NCBI RefSeq assembly: GCF_026183675.1
Contig: NZ_JAPIVK010000022.1
Span: 1-64,000, forward strand
DNA length: 64,000 nucleotides
Reading direction: 5' to 3'
Source of the DNA: Microbulbifer halophilus
Lineage (GTDB): Bacteria > Pseudomonadota > Gammaproteobacteria > Pseudomonadales > Cellvibrionaceae
Made by a program: the position numbers and the translations under genes. Below, piece by piece: positions 1 through 9,041 of the stretch (position 1 is its first letter; each line of letters opens with the position of its first letter). Under the pieces are notes generated by a model. The model worked only from the letters and a program-made list of their open reading frames with translations. It searched no databases and was not told the DNA's origin.

Positions 1-43
1 GGAAAAAGAACCGCCGTTCTTATTTTGGTGAAATATTCAGGCT

Positions 44-105
44 AGGAACCTGCTTGCAGGCGAAGGCCTACCGGGCGGCGATCTTTCGCCTGCAAGCAGG
101 CTCCT
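44..105. repeat. REP-like palindrome, family A (CTGCTTGCAGG type)
   Basis: Two 21-nt arms (44-64 and 85-105) are inverted complements with a single mismatch, around a 20-nt loop. Related copies lie after the second M1 peptidase gene (13446-13466) and after the acyl-CoA synthetase gene (62540-62615). Intergenic position and multiple copies fit a REP-type element. Confidence 0.75.
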
Positions 106-115
106 ACAGTGCACG

Positions 116-150
116 GCGTGCATCCGATACCCGTCGGGTATAATCTATAG
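116..150 (+). promoter_or_regulatory. Possible sigma-70 promoter of the first M1 peptidase gene
   Basis: A perfect TATAAT is seen at 139-144, 38 bases before the ATG at 183. No convincing -35 box sits at the right distance, so the call rests on the -10 element and its position just downstream of the family A palindrome. Confidence 0.4.
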
Positions 151-182
151 GTAGTCCGTTTCACCGATTGTCCGGAGCTTCA

Positions 183-2888
183 ATGAATAACACCAAGAAA
201 TTTGCCTCGACACTCCTTCTTACCGCCATGCTCACCGGCTGCGGCGATACCACGCCACCGTCACAGAAAGCCACGGAAGACAAGACCGCGCCCGAGGCCA
301 GCGAAGCCGGGCGACCGGTACAACGCGCGGACGAACCCGGCCTCACCGCCGAATACGCCGCCTTCCGCAAGGAACAGATTGCGGATGTGAACTACCGCAT
401 CTCCGTAGAGCTGGACCGCGAATCCGATACATTCAGCGGCCGCGTGGTCGCCGACACCGAGATCGCGCGAACACTGCAACAGCCACTGACGATCGACTTT
501 ACCGGCGGCGAAGTGAAAGCGGTCAGCGTCGGTGAGCGGGAAATCCCGTTCGACTACAACGGCCATTTCATCAGCATTGCGCCGGAACACCTGGCCGAGG
601 GCGAGAATCAGATCGCCATCGACTACAACCATGCCTATTCCACCGACGGCACCGGCCTGCACCGCTTTGAGGATCCACAGGACGGCAGCGTCTACCTCTA
701 CACCCACTTCGAGCCCTACAAGGCCAACCGCTTCGCGCCGCTGTTCGACCAGCCGGACCTGAAGGCCCGCTATACTGTCGACGTCAAAGCACCGGCGGAC
801 TGGCAGGTAGTGACCACCGCGCGCGAGGAAAAAGTCGAGGACTCGCCGGACGGCCGCAGGCACTGGTATTTCCCGACCACCAAAAAATATCCCACCTATA
901 TTTTCCCCCTGCACGCCGGTCCCTATGTGGTCTGGGAAGACCAGGCCAGCGATATTCCGCTGCGCCTGATGGCCCGCAAAACCCTGGCGCCGAACGTGAA
1001 ACCACAGGACTGGTTTACCTTCACCCGACAGTCTTTCGACTTCTTCCAGAAGTACTACGGCATCGATTACCCCTTCGGCAAATACGATCAGTTGATCGTG
1101 CCCGACTTTACCATCGGCGCCATGGAAAATGTCGCCGCGGTGACCTTCAACGAGGCCTATGTCTCCCGCGGAGAAAAGACCCAGGCCCAGCGCCAGCAAC
1201 TCGCCAACGTCATCGCCCACGAAATGGCACACATGTGGTTCGGCGACCTGGTGACCATGGACTGGTGGAACGGCCTGTGGCTGAAGGAGAGCTTCGCCAC
1301 CTATATGGCCAGCCTGGCGCTGGCCGAAAACAGCGAGTTCGACGACGTCTGGGAAAATTTCTACCTGCGCTCCAAGCAGTCCGCCTATCGGGCCGACCAG
1401 CTGGTGACCACCCACCCGATCGAAGTGCCGGTACCCAATACCGCCGAGGCTTTTTCCAATTTCGACAGCATTACCTACGGCAAGGGCGGCTCGGTGCTGG
1501 AACAACTGCCGCACTATCTCGGCAAAGAGGCCTTCCGCCAGGGCGTGAGCAACTACCTGCAGGAATTCTCCTACGGTAACGCCACGCTGTCGGACTTTAT
1601 GGACCACCTCGGCCGGGCCGCCAACGAAAACCTGGACGACTGGACACAGAACTGGCTCTACAAAGCCGGCGTCAACACCATCGCCGTGCGCTACCAGTGC
1701 ACCGAAGGCAAGATCACCGAACTGACCGTTACCCAGACGGCACCAAAAGACCACCCGGTGCTGCGCGAGCAGAAAACCCAGCTGGGTATCTACCGCATGC
1801 AGGACAGCATCATGAGCCGTGTGGCGGCGGTGCCGGTTACCTACAGCGGCCGCAAAACGCAGGTCCGGGCGGCAGAGGGCCTGCCCTGTCCGCAGATCCT
1901 CAATCCCAACGACGAGGACTGGGCCTACGTCAAAACCAGCCTGGACGACAAGACCGTCGCCCAGCTATCGCAACATATCAACGCGATCGAGAGCTCCTTC
2001 ACACGGCTGATGCTGTGGCAGAGCCTGTTCGACAAGGTCACCGATGCGGAAATGCCACTGGACCAGTGGATCGATTTCGCGCTGGAGAACGCCGGCGCAG
2101 AGAGCAATATCAACGTGATCCGGCTGATCAGCCGACACCTGGAAGCCGCCAGCGCCTACGCGCACCGCTTCGACATCCCCGAAACGCTGCGCGCCGAGCG
2201 CCTGCAGGCCATCGAGCATTTCGTCTGGGCACGCCTCAACAGCGCGCCCGCCGGCAGCGATGCCCAGAAGACCTGGTTCGAGACCTTCGCCCGACTCGCC
2301 CATACCGACGAGGCGCTGCAAAACGCGGATCAATTGCTCGCCGGAAAGCTGGAGATCGATGGCCTGTCCGTCGATCAGGACAAGTGCTGGAAGCTGATCG
2401 TGCTGATGAATCGCCAGTTGCACGGCGACTACGAGCAGCTACTGGAAGAAGAACTGAAGCAGGACAACACCGATCGCGCCCGGAGCTACGCCATCACCGC
2501 CCGCGCCAGCCGCCCGACCTCGGCCGCCAAGCAGAAGTGGCTGGACAGCATCCAGGACAGGCGCGGGGAGCTCAAACTGAGCCACCTCAAGGCAGCCGCC
2601 CGATCACTGTTCCCGGCGGAGCAACTGAACCTGTACCGCGACTTCGGCGAACAACTGTTCAGCGCCGTGCCACAGGTCAGCGAGACCGACGATACGCTGT
2701 ACAACAAGGCCTACGCGATGCTGTTTCCGGTTGTGTGTGATCGGGATGATATTGCACCGTACAGCGAGGCACTGAAACAGAACCCGGACCTGATGCCGGC
2801 GCTCGGGCGGATCCTGAAGAATCGCAGACAGCAGAGCGAAAAGTGTCTGGCAATGGCCAAGCTACAGAAGGACAGCGCAGTCCGATAA
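183..2888 (+). CDS. M1 family zinc metallopeptidase, lipoprotein
   Basis: Predicted outer-membrane or periplasmic aminopeptidase of the M1 (gluzincin) family, 901 aa. The ATG at 183 is chosen because GGAG lies at 174-177 and because it places a lipoprotein signal at the N terminus ending in the lipobox LTGC; an upstream in-frame TTG at 168 lacks these. The exopeptidase motif GAMEN is at about 312-316, and the zinc site HEMAH at 346-350 with the third ligand Glu near 369 (context WLKESFA). A long helical C-terminal region follows. M1 enzymes remove N-terminal residues from peptides; here a role in extracytoplasmic peptide scavenging is inferred. A paralogue sits at 10701-13442. Confidence 0.93.
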   Translation: MNNTKKFASTLLLTAMLTGCGDTTPPSQKATEDKTAPEASEAGRPVQRADEPGLTAEYAAFRKEQIADVNYRISVELDRESDTFSGRVVADTEIARTLQQPLTIDFTGGEVKAVSVGEREIPFDYNGHFISIAPEHLAEGENQIAIDYNHAYSTDGTGLHRFEDPQDGSVYLYTHFEPYKANRFAPLFDQPDLKARYTVDVKAPADWQVVTTAREEKVEDSPDGRRHWYFPTTKKYPTYIFPLHAGPYVVWEDQASDIPLRLMARKTLAPNVKPQDWFTFTRQSFDFFQKYYGIDYPFGKYDQLIVPDFTIGAMENVAAVTFNEAYVSRGEKTQAQRQQLANVIAHEMAHMWFGDLVTMDWWNGLWLKESFATYMASLALAENSEFDDVWENFYLRSKQSAYRADQLVTTHPIEVPVPNTAEAFSNFDSITYGKGGSVLEQLPHYLGKEAFRQGVSNYLQEFSYGNATLSDFMDHLGRAANENLDDWTQNWLYKAGVNTIAVRYQCTEGKITELTVTQTAPKDHPVLREQKTQLGIYRMQDSIMSRVAAVPVTYSGRKTQVRAAEGLPCPQILNPNDEDWAYVKTSLDDKTVAQLSQHINAIESSFTRLMLWQSLFDKVTDAEMPLDQWIDFALENAGAESNINVIRLISRHLEAASAYAHRFDIPETLRAERLQAIEHFVWARLNSAPAGSDAQKTWFETFARLAHTDEALQNADQLLAGKLEIDGLSVDQDKCWKLIVLMNRQLHGDYEQLLEEELKQDNTDRARSYAITARASRPTSAAKQKWLDSIQDRRGELKLSHLKAAARSLFPAEQLNLYRDFGEQLFSAVPQVSETDDTLYNKAYAMLFPVVCDRDDIAPYSEALKQNPDLMPALGRILKNRRQQSEKCLAMAKLQKDSAVR

Positions 2889-2910
2889 CCGGCCCCGGTC
2901 GACGCGAGCG

Positions 2911-3025
2911 GTGCGCACGGCGCACCCTACGCGCTTCGAGTAGCCGGTAGGATAGGCAAAGGAGCGCAGCGACGTGCCCATCGCGGGCGATGGCTGATGG
3001 GCACGCTGCGCTTTGCCCATCCTAC
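2911..3025. repeat. Family C fragment plus family B palindrome (GATGGGCACGCTGCGC type)
   Basis: Bases 2911-2930 match the GTGCGCACGGCGCACCCTAC element seen again as a full palindrome at 43373-43444 (family C). Bases 2947-2982 and 2996-3025 are imperfect inverted arms of family B, whose right arm recurs at 35868-35898 and 53281-53310 and in part at 49990-50012. The block fills the gap between the M1 gene and the next gene. Confidence 0.7.
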
Positions 3026-3060
3026 AGGTATGACTTTGCCGATAGTTCGAGAGTGACCGA

Positions 3061-3951
3061 ATGCGCCTGATCCTGAGCCGCAAAGGCTTCGATTCCTCCG
3101 CCGGCGGCTGTCCCAGTCCGATTTTTCCCGATGGCAGTCTCTATGCGCTGCCAATCCCCGATGCGAATTCAGGTATCCGCTACGGCGACCTGTATTTCGG
3201 CGATCACAGTATCGGTCGCCTGGTCGAGGATCTGACTCGCGGCAAAGTCACCACCCACTGCGGCGCGCACCTGGATCCGGATATGCACGCCGATGCCCTG
3301 CCGCGGCAGCGCGGCTGGAAACCGCTGCTGGGGCAGACGGGTGCGGCCCAGGGGCATCTGCGCAGGCAGGAGGTCGGGGTCGGCGATCTGTTTCTGTTCT
3401 TCGGTCTTTTCCGGTCGGTGGAGCAAGTGGACGGCCGCTGGCGCTTTGTCAGAAACGCACCGGCGCGGCATATGCTCTGGGGCTGGTTGTCGATCGGCGA
3501 CATTTTAAAAATCGACGAGCTGGCGGCCGGCGATATGCCCTGGGCCCGCTACCACCCCCACTTCGCCGTGGGCCCCGATGCGGCCAATACGCTCTACTGT
3601 GCCGGCAAATCGCTGCGACTGAAAGGCCGTACCGGCAGGCTCCCGGCCGCGGGTATCTTTCCGCAGCAGGCGCCGGCCCTGGCGCTGACCCATCCGGATT
3701 CCCACAAGCCCACCGCCTGGAGGTTGCCGCATTTCTTTTATCCGCAACCCGGGCGTACGCCGCTGAGTTATCACAGCAAGCTGGAGCGCTGGAGTATGGA
3801 TCTGGAACAGGGGGCGGGCGATCACTGCCGCTTGCAGTGTGCGGCGCGGGGCCAGGAGTTTGTCTTGAATGCAGACGAGTATCCGGAGATCGCGCCCTGG
3901 ATCGCCGGGCTGATTCGCACATACGGCTCGCCGGGCAACGCCCGGCAGTAA
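3061..3951 (+). CDS. Nucleotide modification associated domain 3 (Nmad3) protein
   Basis: A 296-aa protein whose N terminus (ILSRKGFDSSAGGCPSPI, then DGSLYALPIPD) is the signature of the Nmad3 family, as I recognise it. That family was named from genomic association with modified-base synthesis in phage and bacterial DNA; its reaction is not established. The domain spans essentially the whole protein, with no signal peptide or membrane segment. Unusually, no DNA-modification genes adjoin it here: it is flanked by an M1 peptidase and a DUF2059 protein and appears to be transcribed alone, with palindromic repeats upstream. The ATG at 3061 begins the conserved motif, so the start is probably right although the ribosome site is weak (GAGAG). 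Confidence 0.72.
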   Translation: MRLILSRKGFDSSAGGCPSPIFPDGSLYALPIPDANSGIRYGDLYFGDHSIGRLVEDLTRGKVTTHCGAHLDPDMHADALPRQRGWKPLLGQTGAAQGHLRRQEVGVGDLFLFFGLFRSVEQVDGRWRFVRNAPARHMLWGWLSIGDILKIDELAAGDMPWARYHPHFAVGPDAANTLYCAGKSLRLKGRTGRLPAAGIFPQQAPALALTHPDSHKPTAWRLPHFFYPQPGRTPLSYHSKLERWSMDLEQGAGDHCRLQCAARGQEFVLNADEYPEIAPWIAGLIRTYGSPGNARQ

Positions 3952-4131
3952 ACCCGTTCAGGTGCTGCGTCGGGACTCCGTCGATCCGCAGGTCATATCG
4001 GGACAAGGGGCGTCCATGTCTGGTACCTTTGGCCGCCGGTCGATTCGACGGGCCCCGTCGAACGCACCTCTGCAGAAGCAATCACGCACTGCATTTCACA
4101 CTCACTTGATAAGGCACAAGGAGCTGCCCCC

Positions 4132-4635
4132 ATGAAAAAACTGCTGATCGCCATTGCCGCCTCCCTCTTCTGTCCGCTGGCCCTGGCGAATGCGCCCTCG
4201 GACGATTCCATCCATGAATTGATGGAAGTCACCCAGACCAAACAGCTGATGGACCGCGCCATGGCGCAGTTGGACGGCATGATGAAGTCCTCCATGCAAC
4301 AGGCGCTGGCCGGGCAGGAGGTTACGGACGAGGACCAGAAGATACTCGACGAGATGCGCGGCGAAATGACCAACGTCATGAAAGCCGAGTTCAGCTGGGA
4401 AAAAATGGCCCCGGCGTTCACCCAAGTCTACAAGCAATCGCTCACCCAGTCTGAAGTGGACGGTATGCTGGAGTTTTACCAGACGGATGCGGGCAAGGCA
4501 CTGATCGCCAAGATGCCCAATGTCATGCAGCAGACCATGCAGCTGATGCAGCAGAAGTCCGCCGCCATGGCGCCGAAAATCCAGGAGATCCAGAAGCAGG
4601 CCATGGCCCGGATTCAGGAAAACGATCAACAGTAA
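4132..4635 (+). CDS. DUF2059 domain-containing exported protein
   Basis: A 167-aa protein with a cleavable signal peptide (about residues 1-20, ending ALANA) and a helical DUF2059 domain, recognisable from the segment YKQSLTQSEVDGMLEFYQT followed by GKALIAKMPNVM. The function of the domain is unknown; members are small periplasmic proteins. The C terminus is Met/Gln-rich and probably helical. A strong AAGGAG at 4118-4123 supports the ATG at 4132. It is probably monocistronic: the next gene is convergent and a hairpin follows the stop. Confidence 0.85.
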   Translation: MKKLLIAIAASLFCPLALANAPSDDSIHELMEVTQTKQLMDRAMAQLDGMMKSSMQQALAGQEVTDEDQKILDEMRGEMTNVMKAEFSWEKMAPAFTQVYKQSLTQSEVDGMLEFYQTDAGKALIAKMPNVMQQTMQLMQQKSAAMAPKIQEIQKQAMARIQENDQQ

Positions 4636-4654
4636 GCGCAAAGCGCCAGCTAAT

Positions 4655-4675
4655 CCCGGCGTGCGCGCCGGGTCT
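4655..4675 (+). terminator. Possible rho-independent terminator after the DUF2059 gene
   Basis: A 7-bp GC stem (CCCGGCG/CGCCGGG) with a 4-nt loop is followed only by TCTTAT. The stem is good but the T-tract is short. Confidence 0.45.
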
Positions 4676-4758
4676 TATCCCGGCCGTTCCGGTGCGAGGC
4701 CGCCATGGATGGCGGTCATGCAGAAAACGCACGGAGCAGTTATCTGCCACGGTGCACC

Positions 4759-6918
4759 CTACTCTCCCCCCTTCTCGTTTCTGGCGACCGATAGGTAGCC
4801 CAGATACCGTTCCCGAATCTCCCGCACATAGTTCACCGGTTCGCGACCGCGCACATAGCCGAAGCGCGCCTTGCGGTAGTGTTCGGGCTGCGACAGCATC
4901 AGCATCGCGATTTCCACATTGCCGAACCACAGATCCGGATTCCTGCCCAGGCGTGCGGCCAGATTGCGGGCATCGCGGACATGACCGTGACCGGCGTTGT
5001 AGGCGGCCAGGGTGAAGTAGATCCTCTGGTCGAACGGCAGGTCCCGCGGAAAGCGATCCTCGAGCCAGCCCAGGTAGGAAATGCCCGCGCGGATGCCATT
5101 TTCCGGCTCGAACAGGTTGGACACCCCCATCTGCCGGGCGGTGCGTGGCAGTACCTGCATCAGGCCGCGGGCACCGGCGAAAGACTTGGCCTTGGGATTG
5201 AAGCGGCTCTCCTGGTACATCTGCGCAATGATCATACGCCAGTCGCGGTCCGCGCGGTCGGCAATCCTGCGGACGATCGGATCGTAGGGGGAAAGCCGGT
5301 CCACCGTGCGCAATCTCTCCTGTTGGTAGCGGCGGATACGCTTGGGTTCCCTGAAGTACTTGTTGTAGGTGACGTTGAAGAAAAGCCCGCGATAGTGCTG
5401 GTTGAGAAAGCCGTTGAGTTTTTCCAGCAACTGCGGTTGGTCCGGGCGCACGGCCCAGGCGATATCCTGTTTTTCGGGCAGTTCGCCGATGACGGCAAAG
5501 TCGTCGCGGTAGGTGCTCTCGATCGCCACCAGGTGCGAGTCGGCCACCGTATGGGCATATTCCCCGCGGGCCACGGCGTCTATCAGCTGTTCGGTGGTGG
5601 CCCCCTCCACCGGGACTATCTCCATGGGGTCGGACTGGTCGCTGGCCACCGCCTGCAGGTGTGCGTGAAAACTGCTGAGCGGGTTCACCATCACCTGTTT
5701 GCCGGCGAGCAGTTCCGCTGTCGGTCTGTCGGATTCGCCGTCGGCCGACTTTTTCGCGGCAATCACCTGCTCATTCACCTGCAGATAGGGGCGAGTGAAT
5801 GTCATACCCTGTTTGCGGCGCGCGTCGGTCACCGTCAACGATGCGGCTACCAGATCGCCCATGCCCGCGTTCAGGGCTTCCGCCAGATCCACGTCGGGAC
5901 CGGGGACCACCATGCTCAGGCGCAGGTTGTTGTCGCTTGCGAATTTTTTCAGCAGGTCGTAATCGAACCCCATCAGCTCGCCGCGCCACATGAAATAGGA
6001 GGCCGGGTGATTGCGGGTCAGTACGCGCAATGTGCGGCTCTCCCGGATCGCCTCCCAGTCCCGGCGCGGACGCTGCCGGTGTTCAGTGGCGAGCAGGTGC
6101 TCGGCGGTGAAGAATTCGTTCAGGGCACTCTCCAGTTGCGATGCGTCGCGGCGCACGGCCCAGGCGATGGCGCGCTGGGATTTCAGCTCGCCGCTGGCGG
6201 CCAGGTCGGGATAGGCGGGCAGCAATGCGTCGGCCAGATTGCTGTCGATGACCGTTGCCGGGTATTTGCCCCCGGCCACGCCAGCGAGCAGTTGGTCGTG
6301 CCCGATGGCCTCGTCCAGGTATTCGATCGCAAACCGCTGCTGGCGCTCGTCCGCGGACAGTGTCTGTGCAAAGGCGCTGCCGCGGCGCACCGCTACCTGC
6401 AGCGGTCCGGCGGTGTCCCCATTTCGGTCGCGCCTGGTCACCAGCAGTTCGCGCACATACCGCAGCGCACGGGTGAAGGCCACCTGTTCGGCGCGTTTGT
6501 CAGTGCGGGAGAAATTGGTGGCGATCACATCACCGCGGCCTTCCACCAGCGCCGGCATCATGCCGGCGAAGTTATCCACATAGACCCACTGGGGCTCCAG
6601 GCCGCGGCTGTGGGCGAACTTCTCCGCCAGCTGACGCCACTCACTGCTGGGCAGGCCATCGCGGGGCAGAGCGTCGTTCACCGGGCCGCGCGGTGCCAGC
6701 AACCGCAGTATTCCACGCTCGTGGATTGCCGGCAGGTCGCCGCGTTCGGTGTAGTTTGCAAACGCCGGCGGCGTCGGCTCGGGGGCCGACTGTGCCGGTT
6801 CGGCGGCGTTTTCCCGGGGCCCGGTCTGCTGTGGCTCCTGTTCACAGCCGCTGGAGAAGAGCAGCAGGGCGGCGGAGAGCGCGGCGGGAAGTAAGACGGA
6901 GGCAGGCTTGTCAATCAC
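4759..6918 (-). CDS. MltF-like membrane-bound lytic transglycosylase with two solute-binding (SBP_bac_3) modules
   Basis: A 719-aa lipoprotein (lipobox LFSSGC, Cys25). After a Pro/Glu-rich linker come two successive periplasmic amino-acid-binding-type modules, about residues 65-285 (from RGILRLLAPRG) and 290-505 (from RTLRVLTRNHPASYF). A C-terminal SLT transglycosylase domain follows from about 550, with catalytic Glu near 570 in YQESRF, then GLMQVLP and YNAGHG. Standard MltF is about 500 aa with one binding module, so the tandem arrangement is notable. MltF cleaves peptidoglycan glycan strands with anhydro-muropeptide formation, and its binding domain is regulatory. The GTG start is supported by AGAAGG about 7 nt upstream. 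Confidence 0.88.
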   Translation of the reverse strand: MIDKPASVLLPAALSAALLLFSSGCEQEPQQTGPRENAAEPAQSAPEPTPPAFANYTERGDLPAIHERGILRLLAPRGPVNDALPRDGLPSSEWRQLAEKFAHSRGLEPQWVYVDNFAGMMPALVEGRGDVIATNFSRTDKRAEQVAFTRALRYVRELLVTRRDRNGDTAGPLQVAVRRGSAFAQTLSADERQQRFAIEYLDEAIGHDQLLAGVAGGKYPATVIDSNLADALLPAYPDLAASGELKSQRAIAWAVRRDASQLESALNEFFTAEHLLATEHRQRPRRDWEAIRESRTLRVLTRNHPASYFMWRGELMGFDYDLLKKFASDNNLRLSMVVPGPDVDLAEALNAGMGDLVAASLTVTDARRKQGMTFTRPYLQVNEQVIAAKKSADGESDRPTAELLAGKQVMVNPLSSFHAHLQAVASDQSDPMEIVPVEGATTEQLIDAVARGEYAHTVADSHLVAIESTYRDDFAVIGELPEKQDIAWAVRPDQPQLLEKLNGFLNQHYRGLFFNVTYNKYFREPKRIRRYQQERLRTVDRLSPYDPIVRRIADRADRDWRMIIAQMYQESRFNPKAKSFAGARGLMQVLPRTARQMGVSNLFEPENGIRAGISYLGWLEDRFPRDLPFDQRIYFTLAAYNAGHGHVRDARNLAARLGRNPDLWFGNVEIAMLMLSQPEHYRKARFGYVRGREPVNYVREIRERYLGYLSVARNEKGGE

Positions 6919-7163
6919 GGTTCAACCTTCTTGGTTTTATGCTGAAACGGTATCCCTGTGACTACCTTATCAGAGAATCAGTGACCGAGTCGGGGTTGGC
7001 GGCACGCCCGGGCGCAGCAATGGAAGGCGACACCCGGCGGCACGCGATTGACACAGCTTGGACTGGGTTCCGCAAAGCCCGACACCGGGGCGGTCCGTCG
7101 GTGTTCCCGAAGCCCCCCAACCTGTGTCGGTTGGCGCAGTTGGAACTCCGCGCGCCCGGGTTA

Positions 7164-8720
7164 TCAGATGGCTTTTGAATCCCCCTTCTGTGCCAGCACG
7201 GTATTGTCTTCTTCCTGCTCCTTCTCTTTATCCTGTGACTGCAGGTCCGCCAGCATCGCCTTTATCTGCTGGTATTCCTCTTCACTGGGGACCTCCAGCA
7301 GCAACGGCTTGGCCACGCGGGCAAAGTATTCCGCGTCCTTCTGCTGGTAAAGTTCCGTCGCCAGCCACTGGGCGATATGGATCTGGCGCGGCGCGCGGTG
7401 GTAGGCCTGTTCGAGCATTTCCACGTATTTATCCCGCGGATAGTCGAGCATTTCCATACTCATGGCGAGGCCGTACCAGTGGGAGGCGGTGTCCTCGTCG
7501 TTGTTGATCAGGAACACGAACTTGTCGCGCACTTTCTTGAGTTCCGCCGGATCGCGTTGCGCCCCGGGCTTGCTGATCTGGCGATTCAGGTGCAGCCAGG
7601 CATCCACATTCTGGTACCAGAACTTGTTGCGGTCGCGCGCCGGAATGGATGCGAGCAGCTGCTCCGCATGGTCGAAATTGCCGATGCGGGTTTCCGCCTC
7701 CGCCTGCACGGCGGTGAGCTGGGGGCTGTCCACACCCTCGGCGTGGGCGTACTGGATCAACGACTGCAGTCCGTCCAGGTTGTAGCCGGAGAGCACCAGG
7801 AAGCGGCCGATCTCCGCCACCGTAGTGCGCTCGGCCAACTGCTGTACATCCGGGGACACTTCGCGGAAGTTCGCCGGAACCCGGCCCTGCACCTGATCGA
7901 AATTCCCCTGCTGGAAGACGGCGTCGTAGCGTTTTTCCACCTCGGCGAGCTTCATGCCCAGGGCGCCCTCCAGCGCCTCGACCGGGTCGGCGCCGTCGTT
8001 GTAGGCCTTGACGTAGTCCTTGAATTCTTCCGTCTTGCCGCTCTCCATCAGCAGCCAGTGAGTCAGCATCCAGCCGCTGGCGTAGACGCGCCCCTTCTCT
8101 TCATTGGTGGTGTTGGCGGTGGTGGCCCGCAGCAGTTTCTCCAGGCGCATGGGCGCGGTGTAGACCAGGGTCTGCGCGCGCTCTTCCGGCACCGCACCCA
8201 GTTCGTAGCGGCCGTCCGGGGTGAAGGTCATGGTGGACATGAACTCGGCAAATCCCTCGCTGTACCAGTAGGGGTAATGCACGGTATTGCCGTGATAGCT
8301 CAGGAAGTGAGTGTATTCGTGAAACAGGAATTCCCGCGCCTTCAACTGGCGCTCACCGGTGCGGCCATCCAGGTTGACGAGTGCGTAACTGCCCCGGTCG
8401 GTGGTATCGAACAGGCCGTTGGTCAGTTCCGCCAGTTCGTGCCCCACCAGGCCGGCGTAGCTCTGGCGGTTCGCCGCAGCGTAAATGGTGAGCTTCTTGC
8501 CGGTATCCTTGGTGCCCAGCAATCCCAGCGCCACCGCGCGGTAGCGCTCGAGATCTTTCGCCAGGGTACGGATCGCCTTGGGATCGCCGTTGGTGACGAT
8601 GCGGAAATTGGGAGTTTCCACCTGGTACCAGGTTTCCTTTCCCAGATTTCGCTGTGCACTGCAGGCGGACAGCAAAACCGCAAAAAATATTACCAATAAA
8701 GCGCGCGCGCGAGGGTACAT
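7164..8720 (-). CDS. Gluzincin-type (peptidase MA-like/DUF1570-like) lipoprotein
   Basis: A 518-aa lipoprotein (signal ending LLSAC) with an early zinc-protease-like motif, HEYTH at 134-138, followed by YWYSEGFAEFM, which supplies a downstream Glu ligand as in peptidase MA/DUF1570 proteins. The C-terminal half looks like helical repeat (TPR-like) sequence and ends in an acidic/Gln-rich tail. The ATG at 8720 is preferred over a further-upstream in-frame start because it begins the lipoprotein signal directly. The substrate is unknown; neighbours (an MltF-like enzyme, a CocE-type hydrolase, two M1 peptidases) suggest an envelope or peptide-processing role, which is inference. Confidence 0.75.
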   Translation of the reverse strand: MYPRARALLVIFFAVLLSACSAQRNLGKETWYQVETPNFRIVTNGDPKAIRTLAKDLERYRAVALGLLGTKDTGKKLTIYAAANRQSYAGLVGHELAELTNGLFDTTDRGSYALVNLDGRTGERQLKAREFLFHEYTHFLSYHGNTVHYPYWYSEGFAEFMSTMTFTPDGRYELGAVPEERAQTLVYTAPMRLEKLLRATTANTTNEEKGRVYASGWMLTHWLLMESGKTEEFKDYVKAYNDGADPVEALEGALGMKLAEVEKRYDAVFQQGNFDQVQGRVPANFREVSPDVQQLAERTTVAEIGRFLVLSGYNLDGLQSLIQYAHAEGVDSPQLTAVQAEAETRIGNFDHAEQLLASIPARDRNKFWYQNVDAWLHLNRQISKPGAQRDPAELKKVRDKFVFLINNDEDTASHWYGLAMSMEMLDYPRDKYVEMLEQAYHRAPRQIHIAQWLATELYQQKDAEYFARVAKPLLLEVPSEEEYQQIKAMLADLQSQDKEKEQEEDNTVLAQKGDSKAI

Positions 8721-9041
8721 AGTTCTACTACCGGGTCGTTTTCTTCTCTGGCCCTCCGTGGCGGAACGTTGAAACCGACACACTACCTGCTTTGATTGAT
8801 CAAAAAAAGATCAATTTTAGTCTATCCCCACAGACTCGCCGGTTTTTTCGGGACTGAGATAGACGTACAGGTCATGCTTTCCGACACCTATCGATCGTTG
8901 TTGTGAACGCCAATCGACGAGATTCCCGTCTCATAATGACAAGTCGACCACTCCCGGCAGAGAGTCACAGGCCTATATTGCGCTTGTGACTACAAAAAAC
9001 TAACTGGTCACAAGAATAACAATGAACGATGGGAGAGAAGA
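8721..9041. promoter_or_regulatory. Divergent intergenic region with an 8-bp dyad upstream of the CocE-type gene
   Basis: This 321-bp gap separates two divergent genes and must hold both promoters. CTTGTGAC at 8983-8990 and GTCACAAG at 9007-9014 form a perfect inverted repeat with an AT-rich 16-nt spacer, ending 27 nt before the ATG at 9042. This may be an operator or a leader hairpin. The AT-rich stretch around 8800-8830 could carry a promoter for the minus-strand gene, but no clear boxes are seen. Confidence 0.4.

Noticed and set aside
8983-9014. CRP binding site
   Set aside because: TGTGA and TCACA half-sites occur, but the spacing is 18 nt rather than 6.
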